Shown piece by piece: positions 7,664 through 14,966 of a stretch of DNA of 37,594 bases; the stretch's first letter is position 1; every line of letters begins with the position of its first letter. The notes below the pieces were generated by a model. That model made no database searches, was not told the origin of the DNA, and worked only from the letters and a program-made list of their open reading frames with translations. This DNA is from a virus. The stretch is taken from the IMG/VR virus record IMGVR_UViG_3300044712_002656, positions 1 to 37,594 of that record; one strand, written 5' to 3'. A program made the position numbers and the translations under genes.

Positions 7664-7996
7664 TTAATCCTCGTTCGGGAAGTCATCATCGCCGGACGCC
7701 AGTTGCCTTGTTTGTGGGATGTACGGTAAAACTGAATATTCAACACGAGCAGCAATAAACTTGCGACACCAATCTTCCGTTGTCGGTTGAATGCTAAATA
7801 TTGATGCCGGAGAATAAAGAACGGAATGAGAGAATCCGTCTTCGGGATTTGGTACATCAATTTGAAGCATTACCGCAACACCGACTTTCCTTTCAGAGAC
7901 ACGACCCGCCACCTTGTTGTGTCCCATAATCTCGACATACGCCCATGTTTCAATTGTTTCTTGGCTCTTATCGATTAGAATATTATCGTTTGTCAT
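7664..7996 (-). CDS. Conserved phage hypothetical (IMGHNKVAGRVSE type)
   Basis: The 110-residue product looks like a small family common in phages and integrative elements. Its signature is ETWAYVEIMGHNKVAGRVSE near the N-terminus, then a hydrophobic strand with IDVP, then a YSPASIFSIQPTTEDWC segment. Its function is not known to me. The ATG has GGAG upstream and overlaps the end of the preceding gene by 14 nt. Confidence 0.7.
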   Translation of the reverse strand: MTNDNILIDKSQETIETWAYVEIMGHNKVAGRVSERKVGVAVMLQIDVPNPEDGFSHSVLYSPASIFSIQPTTEDWCRKFIAARVEYSVLPYIPQTRQLASGDDDFPNED

Positions 7997-8546
7997 TGAA
8001 CTCTCCTGGTAAATAATTTTTAATGGTTACATCCTGGTTCAATACATCGTTCACGTTAAACCTTGTTCTACAATTACTGCAGACGGCTGTTTGGTCCCGG
8101 AACTTAAGCCATTTGGATCTCGGATTGGCCATCTTTTTTTTGCAATCCGGATTCTTGCATTGGTATATTAACATCACATCGCTGGCCGCTTCTCTTTTCA
8201 CCGGCGCGTATTTTTTAAAAGAACCGTATTGCTTTAAGAGGTATGCGAAATGAAAACCCCGCTCCTTTGCCGCGAACCGATCTTCAAAAAATGCGTTCAC
8301 TTCCTCGGTCCATTGTTCAATCGTCGGTATTTCCGGCTGCCCGGTCTCTTCGTCAACCCAATATTTAACGGCGTGCTGGTTAAGCATCTTCTTTAAAGCG
8401 CCGTATCCGAGTTTGCATTCTTCCGTTGTGGCATCTTTATATTTGAACCAAAAGATCCCCGCAAATATGTGTTGCCAAGATTTTGGAACCGCCGTTCCGG
8501 TTGTGGCATCAGCAACGGGTTCTATTAAATGCAGCTGCTGATTCAT
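7983..8546 (-). CDS. Zinc-ribbon protein of the early operon
   Basis: A 187-residue protein with a helical N-terminal two thirds and a C-terminal zinc ribbon: CKNPDC near residues 129-134 and CSNCRTRF near 156-163. Such ribbons bind nucleic acid or RNA polymerase; some lambdoid Q antiterminators carry zinc-binding segments. I do not recognise the family, but its position and fold make it a candidate for a late regulator. It overlaps the small gene upstream (ATGA). Confidence 0.7.
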   Translation of the reverse strand: MNQQLHLIEPVADATTGTAVPKSWQHIFAGIFWFKYKDATTEECKLGYGALKKMLNQHAVKYWVDEETGQPEIPTIEQWTEEVNAFFEDRFAAKERGFHFAYLLKQYGSFKKYAPVKREAASDVMLIYQCKNPDCKKKMANPRSKWLKFRDQTAVCSNCRTRFNVNDVLNQDVTIKNYLPGEFNDKR

Positions 8547-8707
8547 TTCTTATCCTTTGGGTGAATTTGTATCATAAAGCCCTGTTTAAGAGCGAGTTGA
8601 ATTTTCCCGAGGTCCATAACAGCCCCAAGGATAAACGTTCTATGTGTACCGGCAATTACTTCAAAGGTTTTATAATCAATTGGAATAAGGTTGATATAGT
8701 TATTCAT
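8543..8707 (-). CDS. 54-residue hypothetical protein
   Basis: A short frame (MNNYINLIPIDY... to ...IHPKDKK) fits exactly between its neighbours. Its ATG overlaps the stop of the gene upstream and its TGA overlaps the ATG of the gene downstream, a chain of 4-base overlaps that strongly supports translation. No family was recognised. Confidence 0.7.
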   Translation of the reverse strand: MNNYINLIPIDYKTFEVIAGTHRTFILGAVMDLGKIQLALKQGFMIQIHPKDKK

Positions 8708-8913
8708 TGTGCCCTCAGAAATATTACGTCGACATCCGGCCGAACATTCTTCTTTTCAATGGATCGAAGCTTTGTAACCTGTATCTTCTGCCCTTCATAT
8801 TGCCCTTCGTTTGGCTCACTGACGCTCCACACAGTTTTCTTCGGATCGCTCGGGAAATAGAACGTATTGCCGAACTTCAATTGGCTGATCATTACTTTAT
8901 CAAATCGTTTCAT
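8704..8913 (-). CDS. 69-residue hypothetical protein, small beta-rich
   Basis: A small protein with a pattern of strands around FPSDPKKTVWSVSEPNE and KIQVTKLRSIEKK, resembling small beta-barrel phage proteins of unknown role. It is linked by ATGA overlaps to both neighbours in the early operon. Confidence 0.65.
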   Translation of the reverse strand: MKRFDKVMISQLKFGNTFYFPSDPKKTVWSVSEPNEGQYEGQKIQVTKLRSIEKKNVRPDVDVIFLRAQ

Positions 8914-9020
8914 AATTGTTCTGTATATTTTAACAGCAGTTTTCTGATCATTCTAATTTTGAATCTTCTAATCCGTACCGATAACGGCGGCGGAATTACA
9001 TTGCCATCGAGCGAAATCAT
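8910..9020 (-). CDS. 36-residue basic peptide
   Basis: This very short frame (MISLDGNVIPPP... to ...LLKYTEQL) is rich in arginine and lysine. GGAGGGG lies immediately upstream of its ATG, and it shares ATGA overlaps with both neighbours, which is the evidence that it is a real gene. The function is unknown. Confidence 0.55.
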   Translation of the reverse strand: MISLDGNVIPPPLSVRIRRFKIRMIRKLLLKYTEQL

Positions 9021-9211
9021 ATCCCCTCCGGTTTGAATGGTAAATATTGAATTGTTGTAATTTTGATCCTGCGGCCGGTCTGATTACAATCGTTGCAAGG
9101 GACCTTTATCCATTCTGATTCATAACCGGACCGCCGTTGCTCGGCATCGGTCTCACCGGTCCCTTTGCACTCGCTGCAGATCTCAATTTCCTTATGCGAC
9201 GTGATCGACAT
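9017..9211 (-). CDS. Small DnaJ-type zinc finger protein
   Basis: The 64-residue product contains CSECKGTGETD at about residues 12-22 and CNDCNQTGRR near 39-48, two halves of a DnaJ-like CxxCxGxG zinc-binding motif. It is likely a small metal-stabilised binding protein, possibly for nucleic acid or protein. It overlaps the upstream winged-helix gene by 20 nt. Confidence 0.7.
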   Translation of the reverse strand: MSITSHKEIEICSECKGTGETDAEQRRSGYESEWIKVPCNDCNQTGRRIKITTIQYLPFKPEGI

Positions 9212-9581
9212 TGTTCACCCTCCAGGCTGTTACGATATTCTTTGTAATAGAGCACTGACGCTTTCTTGAAACAGTAATTAAACCGAGTTTACGGAGCTCA
9301 TTATTGCGTCCTGAAACGGTGCTCGCATCGATATTTAACATTGCGGCGATCTCTTTATTCGTTCCATCCGGGACCGAGCAGAAAGCGTCAAACACTTTCT
9401 GTTGCTCTACACCAATTTTGAATTGAATTGCCAGATGCGAGATCTTCCTGGTATCTGTAGCGACCGGTATCGATTTAGGAACGTGATTGATTCTCGCCTG
9501 AATATGCGCAGCGTTCCGTTCATCGAAGAGCGGCAGCCCGGCCGTAACGCCGTGGCGCTCAATCAATTCCTGCCGGTACAT
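9192..9581 (-). CDS. Winged-helix / MarR-like HTH protein
   Basis: The C-terminal half has the order of a winged helix-turn-helix: VFDAFCSVPDGTNKEIAAMLNI, then DASTVSGRNNELRKLGLI, then a basic wing (SRKRQC). It should bind DNA. The start is uncertain: the ATG at 9581 lacks a clear ribosome site, while an in-frame TTG at 9602 has GGTGA upstream. It could be a regulator of early or middle genes. Confidence 0.7.
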   Translation of the reverse strand: MYRQELIERHGVTAGLPLFDERNAAHIQARINHVPKSIPVATDTRKISHLAIQFKIGVEQQKVFDAFCSVPDGTNKEIAAMLNIDASTVSGRNNELRKLGLITVSRKRQCSITKNIVTAWRVNNVDHVA

Positions 9582-9646
9582 ATTTTTTTTATAAGGCCGC
9601 AAAGTATTTTCACCAATATTGTATCCGGATAATTATAAAAAATCCT

Positions 9647-9952
9647 TCAGCTCGCTGAAACAATGTTTGAATTGTCAAATAATGATAATTGATTACTTAC
9701 CCACCGGATGAATCTTGATTTGTGTATTCCAATCGGCAACACAAATTTATCCTGCACTTCAACACCCCATTCGTTGCCAGTTGTTTCTTGTAGCCGAGTA
9801 ACGTATGAGTCGTCGCATTCACCGATTATTCGAAATTCTCTTTCCTCACATAGCCATCCTTCGGGCAACTTATATTCATTCGGTACTATTTCCACTGAAA
9901 AAATACCGTATAGAGGATTTTCGTATGCTTTGTAATTGTATAATATCTTCAT
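9647..9952 (-). CDS. Hypothetical protein
   Basis: A 101-residue, mostly beta-type protein with no motif I recognise. A perfect hairpin (9960-9985) ends only eight bases upstream of its ATG and may control its translation. Confidence 0.55.
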   Translation of the reverse strand: MKILYNYKAYENPLYGIFSVEIVPNEYKLPEGWLCEEREFRIIGECDDSYVTRLQETTGNEWGVEVQDKFVLPIGIHKSRFIRWVSNQLSLFDNSNIVSAS

Positions 9953-9959
9953 ATTGTGC

Positions 9960-9985
9960 CCGGATGATCACCAAAGATCATCCGG
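9960..9985. other. Perfect 10-bp hairpin
   Basis: CCGGATGATC (9960-9969) and GATCATCCGG (9976-9985) are exact complements around a 6-nt loop. There is no T tract on either side, so a classic terminator is unlikely. It lies between the interrupted gene and the start of the next one. The stem contains two GATC sites, targets for a Dam-type methylase if that is its specificity. Confidence 0.7.
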
Positions 9986-9996
9986 CCATAAAACAA

Positions 9997-10278
9997 TTAT
10001 AGCGCCACCATTCCGAACACTGGCTCAATATGAACGGTTACCGAACCCGTCAATTGTTCGCCGTCCCGCGCATAGCCCGATCCGTTCGCGGTGAATTTGA
10101 TTACCGGGTCAGATGTGGTAAATCCCTCTTTGTCGAAATTCTGTCACACCAATGCCGTCATGTGCGGCAATGCGCGTTCGAATTCTTTCTTTGATTGACC
10201 CGAAAGTTTATTCGCCTCAGCATTCAATGCTTCGGCAATTTTTTCAGGCTTCCCAATAAATCCAACGGACCAGCTCAT
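9997..10278 (-). pseudogene. Small accessory gene interrupted by one in-frame TGA
   Basis: An ATG at 10278 with AAAGGA upstream opens a frame (MSWSVGFIGKPEKIAEALNA...) that meets TGA at codon 45 (10146-10144). It then continues without further stops for 48 codons to TAA at 9999-9997. The part after the stop (...GSGYARDGEQLTGSVTVHIEP...) still looks like protein and matches my memory of a small phage family beginning MSWSVGFIGKP. Many genes in this genome end in TGA, so general recoding is unlikely. A recent nonsense mutation or a base-call error fits best. Confidence 0.65.
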
Positions 10279-10304
10279 AGTGTATTCCTTTCGTTATATG
10301 ATGA

Positions 10305-10553
10305 TTAAAATCGCGGATCTTTCCGGTGATACTGTTGTTTGAAATCCCGCGTGGTGATAATTTTACATTCTTCAAAAAATGTCGGCGGGAAAAGGATCTC
10401 TTTATCCCCGACGGTGATTGATGAGTGTTCCATATTCTCCCGGACCGAGTGTCCGCATTGCAGGCAGACGATTCCAACCGTTTGAGTTCCTTCAATAATC
10501 GGATGCAAGTCATGTTTTCCGTACGGGCATTTATTATCGAGATTTATCGCCAT
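10305..10553 (-). CDS. Small zinc-binding protein
   Basis: The 82-residue product has CPYGKHDLHP near residue 9 and CLQCGHS near 30, a likely Cys/His zinc site. The C-terminal part is charged and its function is unknown. It overlaps the end of the upstream gene by 20 nt within the early operon. Confidence 0.65.
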   Translation of the reverse strand: MAINLDNKCPYGKHDLHPIIEGTQTVGIVCLQCGHSVRENMEHSSITVGDKEILFPPTFFEECKIITTRDFKQQYHRKDPRF

Positions 10554-11175
10554 CTTTCTTCCCCTTTAGGCCGCTGGCCTTATATTGATTGATAAATTGT
10601 TTTCCGGCATTGGTCAGTGACCAGAGAATAACTTTGTCCAACCTGTTCGTTGAAATGAGACCTTGCTTCCTGGAGTATTCCAGCAGACCCCGTACGGAAA
10701 AGACCGGAACCTGATAGCCCCGCTTGTTTAACAGATGGTGAATTTCCGGCGTTGTGGCGCCGTCTACACCGGCCGGTGAAAGATCTTGCAACACAACGAG
10801 AATGCGAAGGCGAATACTGTCGTTGAATGTTGCTTCATTCACGAGAGTAATGTTTCCGAACCGCTTATCGATGAGCTGCTGATCGTTCCGGGTAAAATCA
10901 TCAATGTGTGGAAATCGTCCTTTTTCATCCCGCATCCGCCGGACGATCTGTTTCACATCGTCATCGGTGAGCAATCGGTAATTGGTGCCGATCCCGATTG
11001 CCGCTTCAACGGCTTTTTGCCAGCTGCCGTAAATTTTTACCAGGTGTTTATTGGTTGACTGACCGCGTTCACACGCTTCAGACTTTGGTGCAACACCATG
11101 TTTCGCATAGTAATCACGAATGCGTTGCAGATACGTTTCTACCGGGGTATGTGGTTTATGCGGCACGTTTTTCAT
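10534..11175 (-). CDS. DNA-binding protein with two HNH-associated repeats and a C-terminal winged helix
   Basis: With the ATG at 11175 the product has 213 residues. Two related helical repeats are visible. The first is YLQRIRDYYAKHGVAPKSEAC...IYGSWQKAVEAAIG; the second is VKQIVRRMRDEKGRFPHIDDF...RFGNITLVNEATF. They resemble the repeats found next to homing endonuclease domains ("g..P...e" followed by a "FGsw..A" helix). The C-terminal third looks like a winged helix (LRILVVLQDLSPAGVDGATTPEIHHLL, then a YSRKQGLIST wing). No nuclease motif is present, so it is probably a sequence-specific DNA-binding protein. Confidence 0.65.
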   Translation of the reverse strand: MKNVPHKPHTPVETYLQRIRDYYAKHGVAPKSEACERGQSTNKHLVKIYGSWQKAVEAAIGIGTNYRLLTDDDVKQIVRRMRDEKGRFPHIDDFTRNDQQLIDKRFGNITLVNEATFNDSIRLRILVVLQDLSPAGVDGATTPEIHHLLNKRGYQVPVFSVRGLLEYSRKQGLISTNRLDKVILWSLTNAGKQFINQYKASGLKGKKDGDKSR

Positions 11176-11512
11176 TCTGTTCTTTCTGTTCATTAACAAA
11201 TTGAGTGATGACCACAGCTGCAGCAACAGCTGCGTCGGAGATTGTTCGCGGAGGAACGACATGATATTTATTTGTCAGAAACCGGATGGCATCCGTGAAA
11301 TCCGACACCATTTCGAGATCCTTCGGATACTTCCTCCGCGCCACCGCAACAATTGCCTGAACGCGGGGATTATTGATCTTCGATTTTTCTACCGACAGCC
11401 GTTCCTTTGTTATTGTATCCTGAAAGAATACATACTGGCCGTCTGCTTCAATGAACGCAACCCCGGCTTCCGTGCAGATCTGCTGATACTTTTCGTTCTC
11501 TATTGTGTTCAC
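11156..11512 (-). CDS. Hypothetical protein
   Basis: A 118-residue product of unknown family. I chose a GTG start at 11512 because it overlaps the upstream stop as GTGA and has AGGGG at the right distance; the ATG at 11551 would require a 43-nt overlap. The C-terminus contains a hydrophobic helix (DAAVAAAVVITQFV) that may be amphipathic. Confidence 0.6.
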   Translation of the reverse strand: MNTIENEKYQQICTEAGVAFIEADGQYVFFQDTITKERLSVEKSKINNPRVQAIVAVARRKYPKDLEMVSDFTDAIRFLTNKYHVVPPRTISDAAVAAAVVITQFVNEQKEQNEKRAA

Positions 11513-11718
11513 CAGTGCACCCCTAAATGAATGTTCCAAAGACGGTTCCATTGCTCTTGACTTGATGCTTCTCTGCGCGGTTTGCGTCCTGTTTTATTTT
11601 GGTAGTAAAGCACGCTCAGTCTATCTCTATGTGCTGCGTGGCAGCGAACACACCGCGTGCGTTTCCCTTTTGTCCGGATAAATTCTTCACCGCAATCTTC
11701 GCATTTCAATTTTTTCAT
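11509..11718 (-). CDS. Small zinc-ribbon protein
   Basis: The 69-residue product begins MKKLKCEDCGEEF and has CVRCHAAHR near residue 23, giving a two-CxxC zinc ribbon followed by a basic tail. Such proteins often bind DNA or RNA. GGGGATG precedes the start. It lies directly downstream of the tRNA-like element. Confidence 0.7.
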   Translation of the reverse strand: MKKLKCEDCGEEFIRTKGKRTRCVRCHAAHRDRLSVLYYQNKTGRKPRREASSQEQWNRLWNIHLGVHW

Positions 11719-11737
11719 TGTTCATCCCCTTTCGTAG

Positions 11738-11799
11738 CGGCCGCCCGGGAGTCGAACCCGATCCAATCGATTATGAGTCGATGGCACCACACGCGGCCT
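11738..11799 (-). tRNA. tRNA-like element, anticodon CAT, D-arm shortened
   Basis: The minus strand shows an acceptor-like pairing (GGCCGC with GCGGCC), a perfect 5-bp anticodon stem (ATCGA/TCGAT) around the loop CTCATAA, and a T-arm (TCGGG TTCGACT CCCGG). Only 10 nt lie between the acceptor and anticodon stems, so the normal D-arm is missing, and the outermost acceptor pair is a mismatch. No CCA is encoded. At 62 nt it is either a degenerate tRNA-Met/Ile-type gene or a tRNA mimic with another role. Confidence 0.55.
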
Positions 11800-11828
11800 G
11801 CAGCGTTATGCGCAGTCCACAAAACGCA

Positions 11829-12149
11829 TCACGCCTTTTCATCCGGCGCCAGAATTTCGGCGTCAAAAGTCTTTGTATATTTTTTCTCCACCAGTCCGGA
11901 TTCTTCGGCATTCAATTTTTGTGCATCGAGCTTTGCCTTCAAATCATCGAGCATTTTCTGAACGCTCTCCGGATAGATGGTTTCTTTTAACTTCTGTGTC
12001 ATGTGGAACTTCACTCCGCCGACCGTCGTAATCTTATCGGGAATTGCGTTCAGTTCCTTTTTTGCCTCCTTGCGCAGCGCCTTCATTGCAGCTTCGTGCT
12101 CTGCTGCTTTCTTCAAATGCTCCGCGTATTGTTTTAATGCCGATGCCAT
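11829..12149 (-). CDS. Conserved phage hypothetical, helical
   Basis: A 106-residue lysine- and alanine-rich protein with a predicted N-terminal coiled coil (residues 1-35), a short strand (VGGVKFHMTQ) and a second helical region (VQKMLDDLKAKLDAQ). It has an excellent ribosome site (AGGAGG). I recognise it only as a type often seen in Mu-like early operons. Its position recalls Mu gam or accessory genes, but the sequence does not establish that. Confidence 0.65.
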   Translation of the reverse strand: MASALKQYAEHLKKAAEHEAAMKALRKEAKKELNAIPDKITTVGGVKFHMTQKLKETIYPESVQKMLDDLKAKLDAQKLNAEESGLVEKKYTKTFDAEILAPDEKA

Positions 12150-12177
12150 TGTGTGCCTCCTGTTATAGATAATTGAA

Positions 12178-12552
12178 TTAAACCCGTGCTGCCGTTAGAA
12201 CGCTGAACTTCGAATTGTTTTCCACTTCCAAATGAATCATCCGGGAGATCTCCTGCAGCAGCAGAGTCCGGTCCCGCAAAACGGACTTTAACGCTTCAAC
12301 CACATCCGTATTAAGCGCGTTATGGCGAAGCGTTTGAATATGATTCTCCAGATCGAAATAATACTGCTGAACGGCGCCAAGTTTGGAATGCGCCGGGTAC
12401 CGCTGCATTGCTTCCTGCATCAGCATATCGGTCCGCTTACTGTCGGCCAACATCTCGGACATTTCAGCGTCAACATTTTGAAAGTGACGCGCCGCTAACC
12501 GCGCAAGAATTACTGCTGCCACTGTCAGAACAATAATTGGTGTTAGTTGCAT
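12178..12552 (-). CDS. Membrane-anchored helical protein
   Basis: The ATG at 12552 has AAGGAG upstream, giving 124 residues. One N-terminal transmembrane segment (about residues 3-19, LTPIIVLTVAAVILARL) is followed by a long cytoplasmic or periplasmic helical domain. I recognise no family. Its expression with replication genes suggests a membrane-linked early function, which I cannot specify. Confidence 0.65.
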   Translation of the reverse strand: MQLTPIIVLTVAAVILARLAARHFQNVDAEMSEMLADSKRTDMLMQEAMQRYPAHSKLGAVQQYYFDLENHIQTLRHNALNTDVVEALKSVLRDRTLLLQEISRMIHLEVENNSKFSVLTAARV

Positions 12553-12566
12553 TTTAAGCTCCTTTC

Positions 12567-13058
12567 TCATTGGTTTGCGCAGGGCATTTCTGCCTCAGCT
12601 GTTGATCTGTGATTTTTTGTGTAGCGGTAATACTTCATTTTGGTATCTCCGGAGAGGACAATCTTTCCGGAGGCAATATCTTTATCAATGATGGCAACCA
12701 TTCCACGGATCACTTTGGAAAGCTCGGAAGTGCTGCACTTGCTGGTGTGATGTTTCCCGGTGATCTTAAAAATGAACCGCGATGTATTGGTCCAGTTCCA
12801 TTTTAAATAATCCATTAACCGGGCAATAAATTTCTCCTGGTCATTTTGTTTAATCACTTCATGGGTGGAGAACTTCTTCTCAGCCAATTGCTGCAGATGG
12901 ATCAACACAAGGTTCGCCATTTCATCATCGCAGTTCCGTACGAACCCGCCGCTGTTGTTATCAATAGAGTGAACGATCGTACGGTAATGATCCTCCGGAA
13001 GCTTCAGCTTCGCGTGTACCAGAATGCCGATCTGTTTATTGATTTCGGTGCGTGTCAT
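12567..13058 (-). CDS. gemA: GemA-like regulatory protein (Mu gp16 / DUF1018-like)
   Basis: The 163-residue product resembles GemA of Mu, an early protein reported to affect host gene expression. Matching features are the N-terminal helix with LVHAKLKLPEDHYRTIVHSI, which parallels the GemA "IH.ak..Lgl.dd.YR.il" pattern, and a C-terminal helical domain with FIFKITGKHH and a VIRGMVAIID helix. Its place downstream of the transposition genes matches the Mu order. The assignment is by motif reading, and the middle is divergent. Confidence 0.65.
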   Translation of the reverse strand: MTRTEINKQIGILVHAKLKLPEDHYRTIVHSIDNNSGGFVRNCDDEMANLVLIHLQQLAEKKFSTHEVIKQNDQEKFIARLMDYLKWNWTNTSRFIFKITGKHHTSKCSTSELSKVIRGMVAIIDKDIASGKIVLSGDTKMKYYRYTKNHRSTAEAEMPCANQ

Positions 13059-13216
13059 GCTCTGCTCGAGTCAAACCGTTTAATTGATTGTAAGGGATAA
13101 TATGAGGCCCTATATCGTGCTGTATATAGTTTTAGACAATCGTCTTTAACTTCCCAGGATTCGCAGGTAATAGTATCGTCGGTTCCGTCGAGAAAAAATA
13201 TTTTTACAGTGAACAT
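13055..13216 (-). CDS. 53-residue hypothetical protein
   Basis: A short beta-rich protein beginning MFTVKIFFLDGTDD. I chose the ATG at 13216 because AAGGA lies upstream, and its stop overlaps the start of the GemA-like gene. The function is unknown. Confidence 0.55.
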   Translation of the reverse strand: MFTVKIFFLDGTDDTITCESWEVKDDCLKLYTARYRASYYPLQSIKRFDSSRA

Positions 13217-13238
13217 TAGACTTATCCTTCCGTGCGCG

Positions 13239-13469
13239 TCATTTTTTATACCGCAGCTTTCGTTCTGCAAATTCTTTTAACGTCCCCTTGCGAAGTGCTT
13301 GAACAAACTCAACGCATTCTGAACAAACGCCGATCTCCTGTGAGTAATCAACAAACACCCAGTAGCACGGCGCACCATTAACAGATCCGTGACAGGCACT
13401 ATTATCTGTACAACCGCAGATAAGACAGGTTGCCACCGGCATGTAGGTTTTATGATTTTGTTTTGCCAT
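13239..13469 (-). CDS. Small cysteine-rich zinc-binding protein
   Basis: The 76-residue product carries CLICGCTDNSAC, a PCYWV segment and CSECV, a cysteine pattern common in small phage proteins (CxxCGCTxxxAC...CSxC). It is likely a zinc-stabilised fold of unknown role. The start overlaps the stop of the preceding gene (TAATG). Confidence 0.7.
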   Translation of the reverse strand: MAKQNHKTYMPVATCLICGCTDNSACHGSVNGAPCYWVFVDYSQEIGVCSECVEFVQALRKGTLKEFAERKLRYKK

Positions 13470-13828
13470 TAGAATAGACCTTCCGTATATCTGAATCCCT
13501 GAAATCCCTTCATTGGGATCTCCCCGGGCGCCGGGATAACTGGTCCGGTGATCCATGCCCATGCTCGCCCCTTCACCACACGGCGGCCGGGGAAAACAAT
13601 AGTCCGTGGTCCTTCAAATTTTGCGATGTTCCCACGGTAACGGATAAACCCGTCATAGAGTAAATAGAAATGAAGCACATCATATTTCGGTACGGACGAT
13701 AACGTGAACAGAAAACACGATCCATCATTTCCATTTGGGCGCCGGACAAAATCATTGATGAAGTTGTCATATCCATATTCATCATAGATAAATTTGTGCG
13801 GCATCGTTTTTATTATTCCAGTGATCAT
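13469..13828 (-). CDS. Conserved phage hypothetical, beta-rich (possibly ASCH/PUA-like)
   Basis: A 119-residue product with a YLLYDGFIRYRGNIAKF segment, an AWAWITGPVIPAPGEIPMKG segment and a GFRYTE terminus. This strand pattern is seen in phage proteins resembling ASCH/EVE/PUA-type beta barrels, which often recognise nucleic acid or modified bases. The assignment is weak. The ATG at 13828 overlaps the upstream stop; an internal ATG at 13804 is also possible. Confidence 0.6.
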   Translation of the reverse strand: MITGIIKTMPHKFIYDEYGYDNFINDFVRRPNGNDGSCFLFTLSSVPKYDVLHFYLLYDGFIRYRGNIAKFEGPRTIVFPGRRVVKGRAWAWITGPVIPAPGEIPMKGFQGFRYTEGLF

Positions 13829-14013
13829 TGTTGGAATTGAATCCGTTTACGTTCAATTGCTTCGTCCAGTGTTTCATTATTTTGAAGAACAAACGTCCCG
13901 TATTTCAGGTGTGTAAACATCGGCATCGGTTTCCCGTTGGGTACATTCTGAAATCCGTTGAATGTTACGCCGTCGTACTGGTACGCTAAGTCTCTGTAAT
14001 ATTCTTTTTCCAT
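13825..14013 (-). CDS. 62-residue hypothetical protein after MuB
   Basis: This small protein begins MEKEYYRDLAYQYDG and starts two bases after the MuB stop codon, which favours the short start at 14013 over the long frame overlapping MuB. No family was recognised. Confidence 0.6.
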   Translation of the reverse strand: MEKEYYRDLAYQYDGVTFNGFQNVPNGKPMPMFTHLKYGTFVLQNNETLDEAIERKRIQFQQ

Positions 14014-14015
14014 AA

Positions 14016-14948
14016 TTAGTCCACTATCCAGCTGTATGCTTCTTCCAGGTGATCGCTGTCGATGGATTTCTTCCCATCCATCTGCGCAACGTCGTATGCC
14101 CGGTTCATTAAAGCCACCAGCGATCTGAGCGAGTATTGTTTGTTCGACCATGAATATGCTTTTTCCATGTCCGCTTTTTTCAACTTGTGGCTCCAGAAAT
14201 CCATGATCTTTTTTGCTTCTGCAAACGATGTATCCCGGATCTCTCTCTTTATAGTGATGCGGCTGCGCAGGTATCCGAGCTCGGGCCGAGTGATCAGTTT
14301 ATCGAAGCGGTGGGTGACGATCATTACCAGAGCACAATATTCACCGTCGCCGTGTATATCTCGAAGGATTGCCAGCGTGCGCGGATTGAGCTCATCGGCT
14401 TCATCGATGATCAGCATTAATGGTTTGCGTTTCAGGTGCCGAATAATTGCCTGAAGTTTATCTTCCTTCGAACCGGTGAGAGAATTAAGACCGATGGCAT
14501 CAGCAATTCTGTGAAGAATGGAAATCGTATTGGTGGAAGAATTCAGCTGAACGAACCGGGCGAATTCATAATCACCGCAGAAGCTGTGGCATGCCTTGGT
14601 CTTTCCTTTTCCAAAATCTCCGCGTATCATCCCGATTGCTTTGCGTTTCCAGCAGAGCATGAGTGTTGCATAGATCTCTTCCACCGCTTCGGTCTTAACA
14701 ACATATTGTTTGGTCATCCATGACTGATAGAACCTGACCAGCGCATCGGTGATTGCCTGCGGATCGGCGCCATAATTTCCATTGAGCACCTGCGAGATTG
14801 TCGGAGCTTTGAATGTTGTGAACACTTCAATCTCTCGGGTTTTAATCTTTCCGCTTTCAAGTCCCGCTTTCAGAAACTTGAGCGCCTCGGCCGGTGAATC
14901 CGAGGTGAAGGATGATTTTTCAATGAGCTGTAATGTTTCTTGCGGCAT
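14016..14948 (-). CDS. MuB-like AAA+ ATPase, transposition target-selection protein
   Basis: MuB binds target DNA in an ATP-dependent way, stimulates the transposase and gives target immunity. The 310-residue protein has an N-terminal HTH-like region (TTFKAPTISQVLNGNYGA, about 44-61), a Walker A motif GDFGKGKT at 110-117, a Walker B motif LMLIIDEADE ending near 186, and a helical C-terminal domain. The length is that of MuB. It follows the transposase gene by 18 bp, as in Mu. Confidence 0.92.
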   Translation of the reverse strand: MPQETLQLIEKSSFTSDSPAEALKFLKAGLESGKIKTREIEVFTTFKAPTISQVLNGNYGADPQAITDALVRFYQSWMTKQYVVKTEAVEEIYATLMLCWKRKAIGMIRGDFGKGKTKACHSFCGDYEFARFVQLNSSTNTISILHRIADAIGLNSLTGSKEDKLQAIIRHLKRKPLMLIIDEADELNPRTLAILRDIHGDGEYCALVMIVTHRFDKLITRPELGYLRSRITIKREIRDTSFAEAKKIMDFWSHKLKKADMEKAYSWSNKQYSLRSLVALMNRAYDVAQMDGKKSIDSDHLEEAYSWIVD

Positions 14949-14966
14949 ACGTATCCCCTATTGGAA

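Noticed and set aside
9997-10278. Genome-wide reassignment of TGA to an amino acid
   Set aside because: Many genes here end with TGA in ATGA or GTGA overlaps, and no other long frame is interrupted by TGA.
14062-14454. Plus-strand frames opposite the MuB and MuA genes
   Set aside because: They are shadows of strongly supported minus-strand genes and show no ribosome sites or domains.
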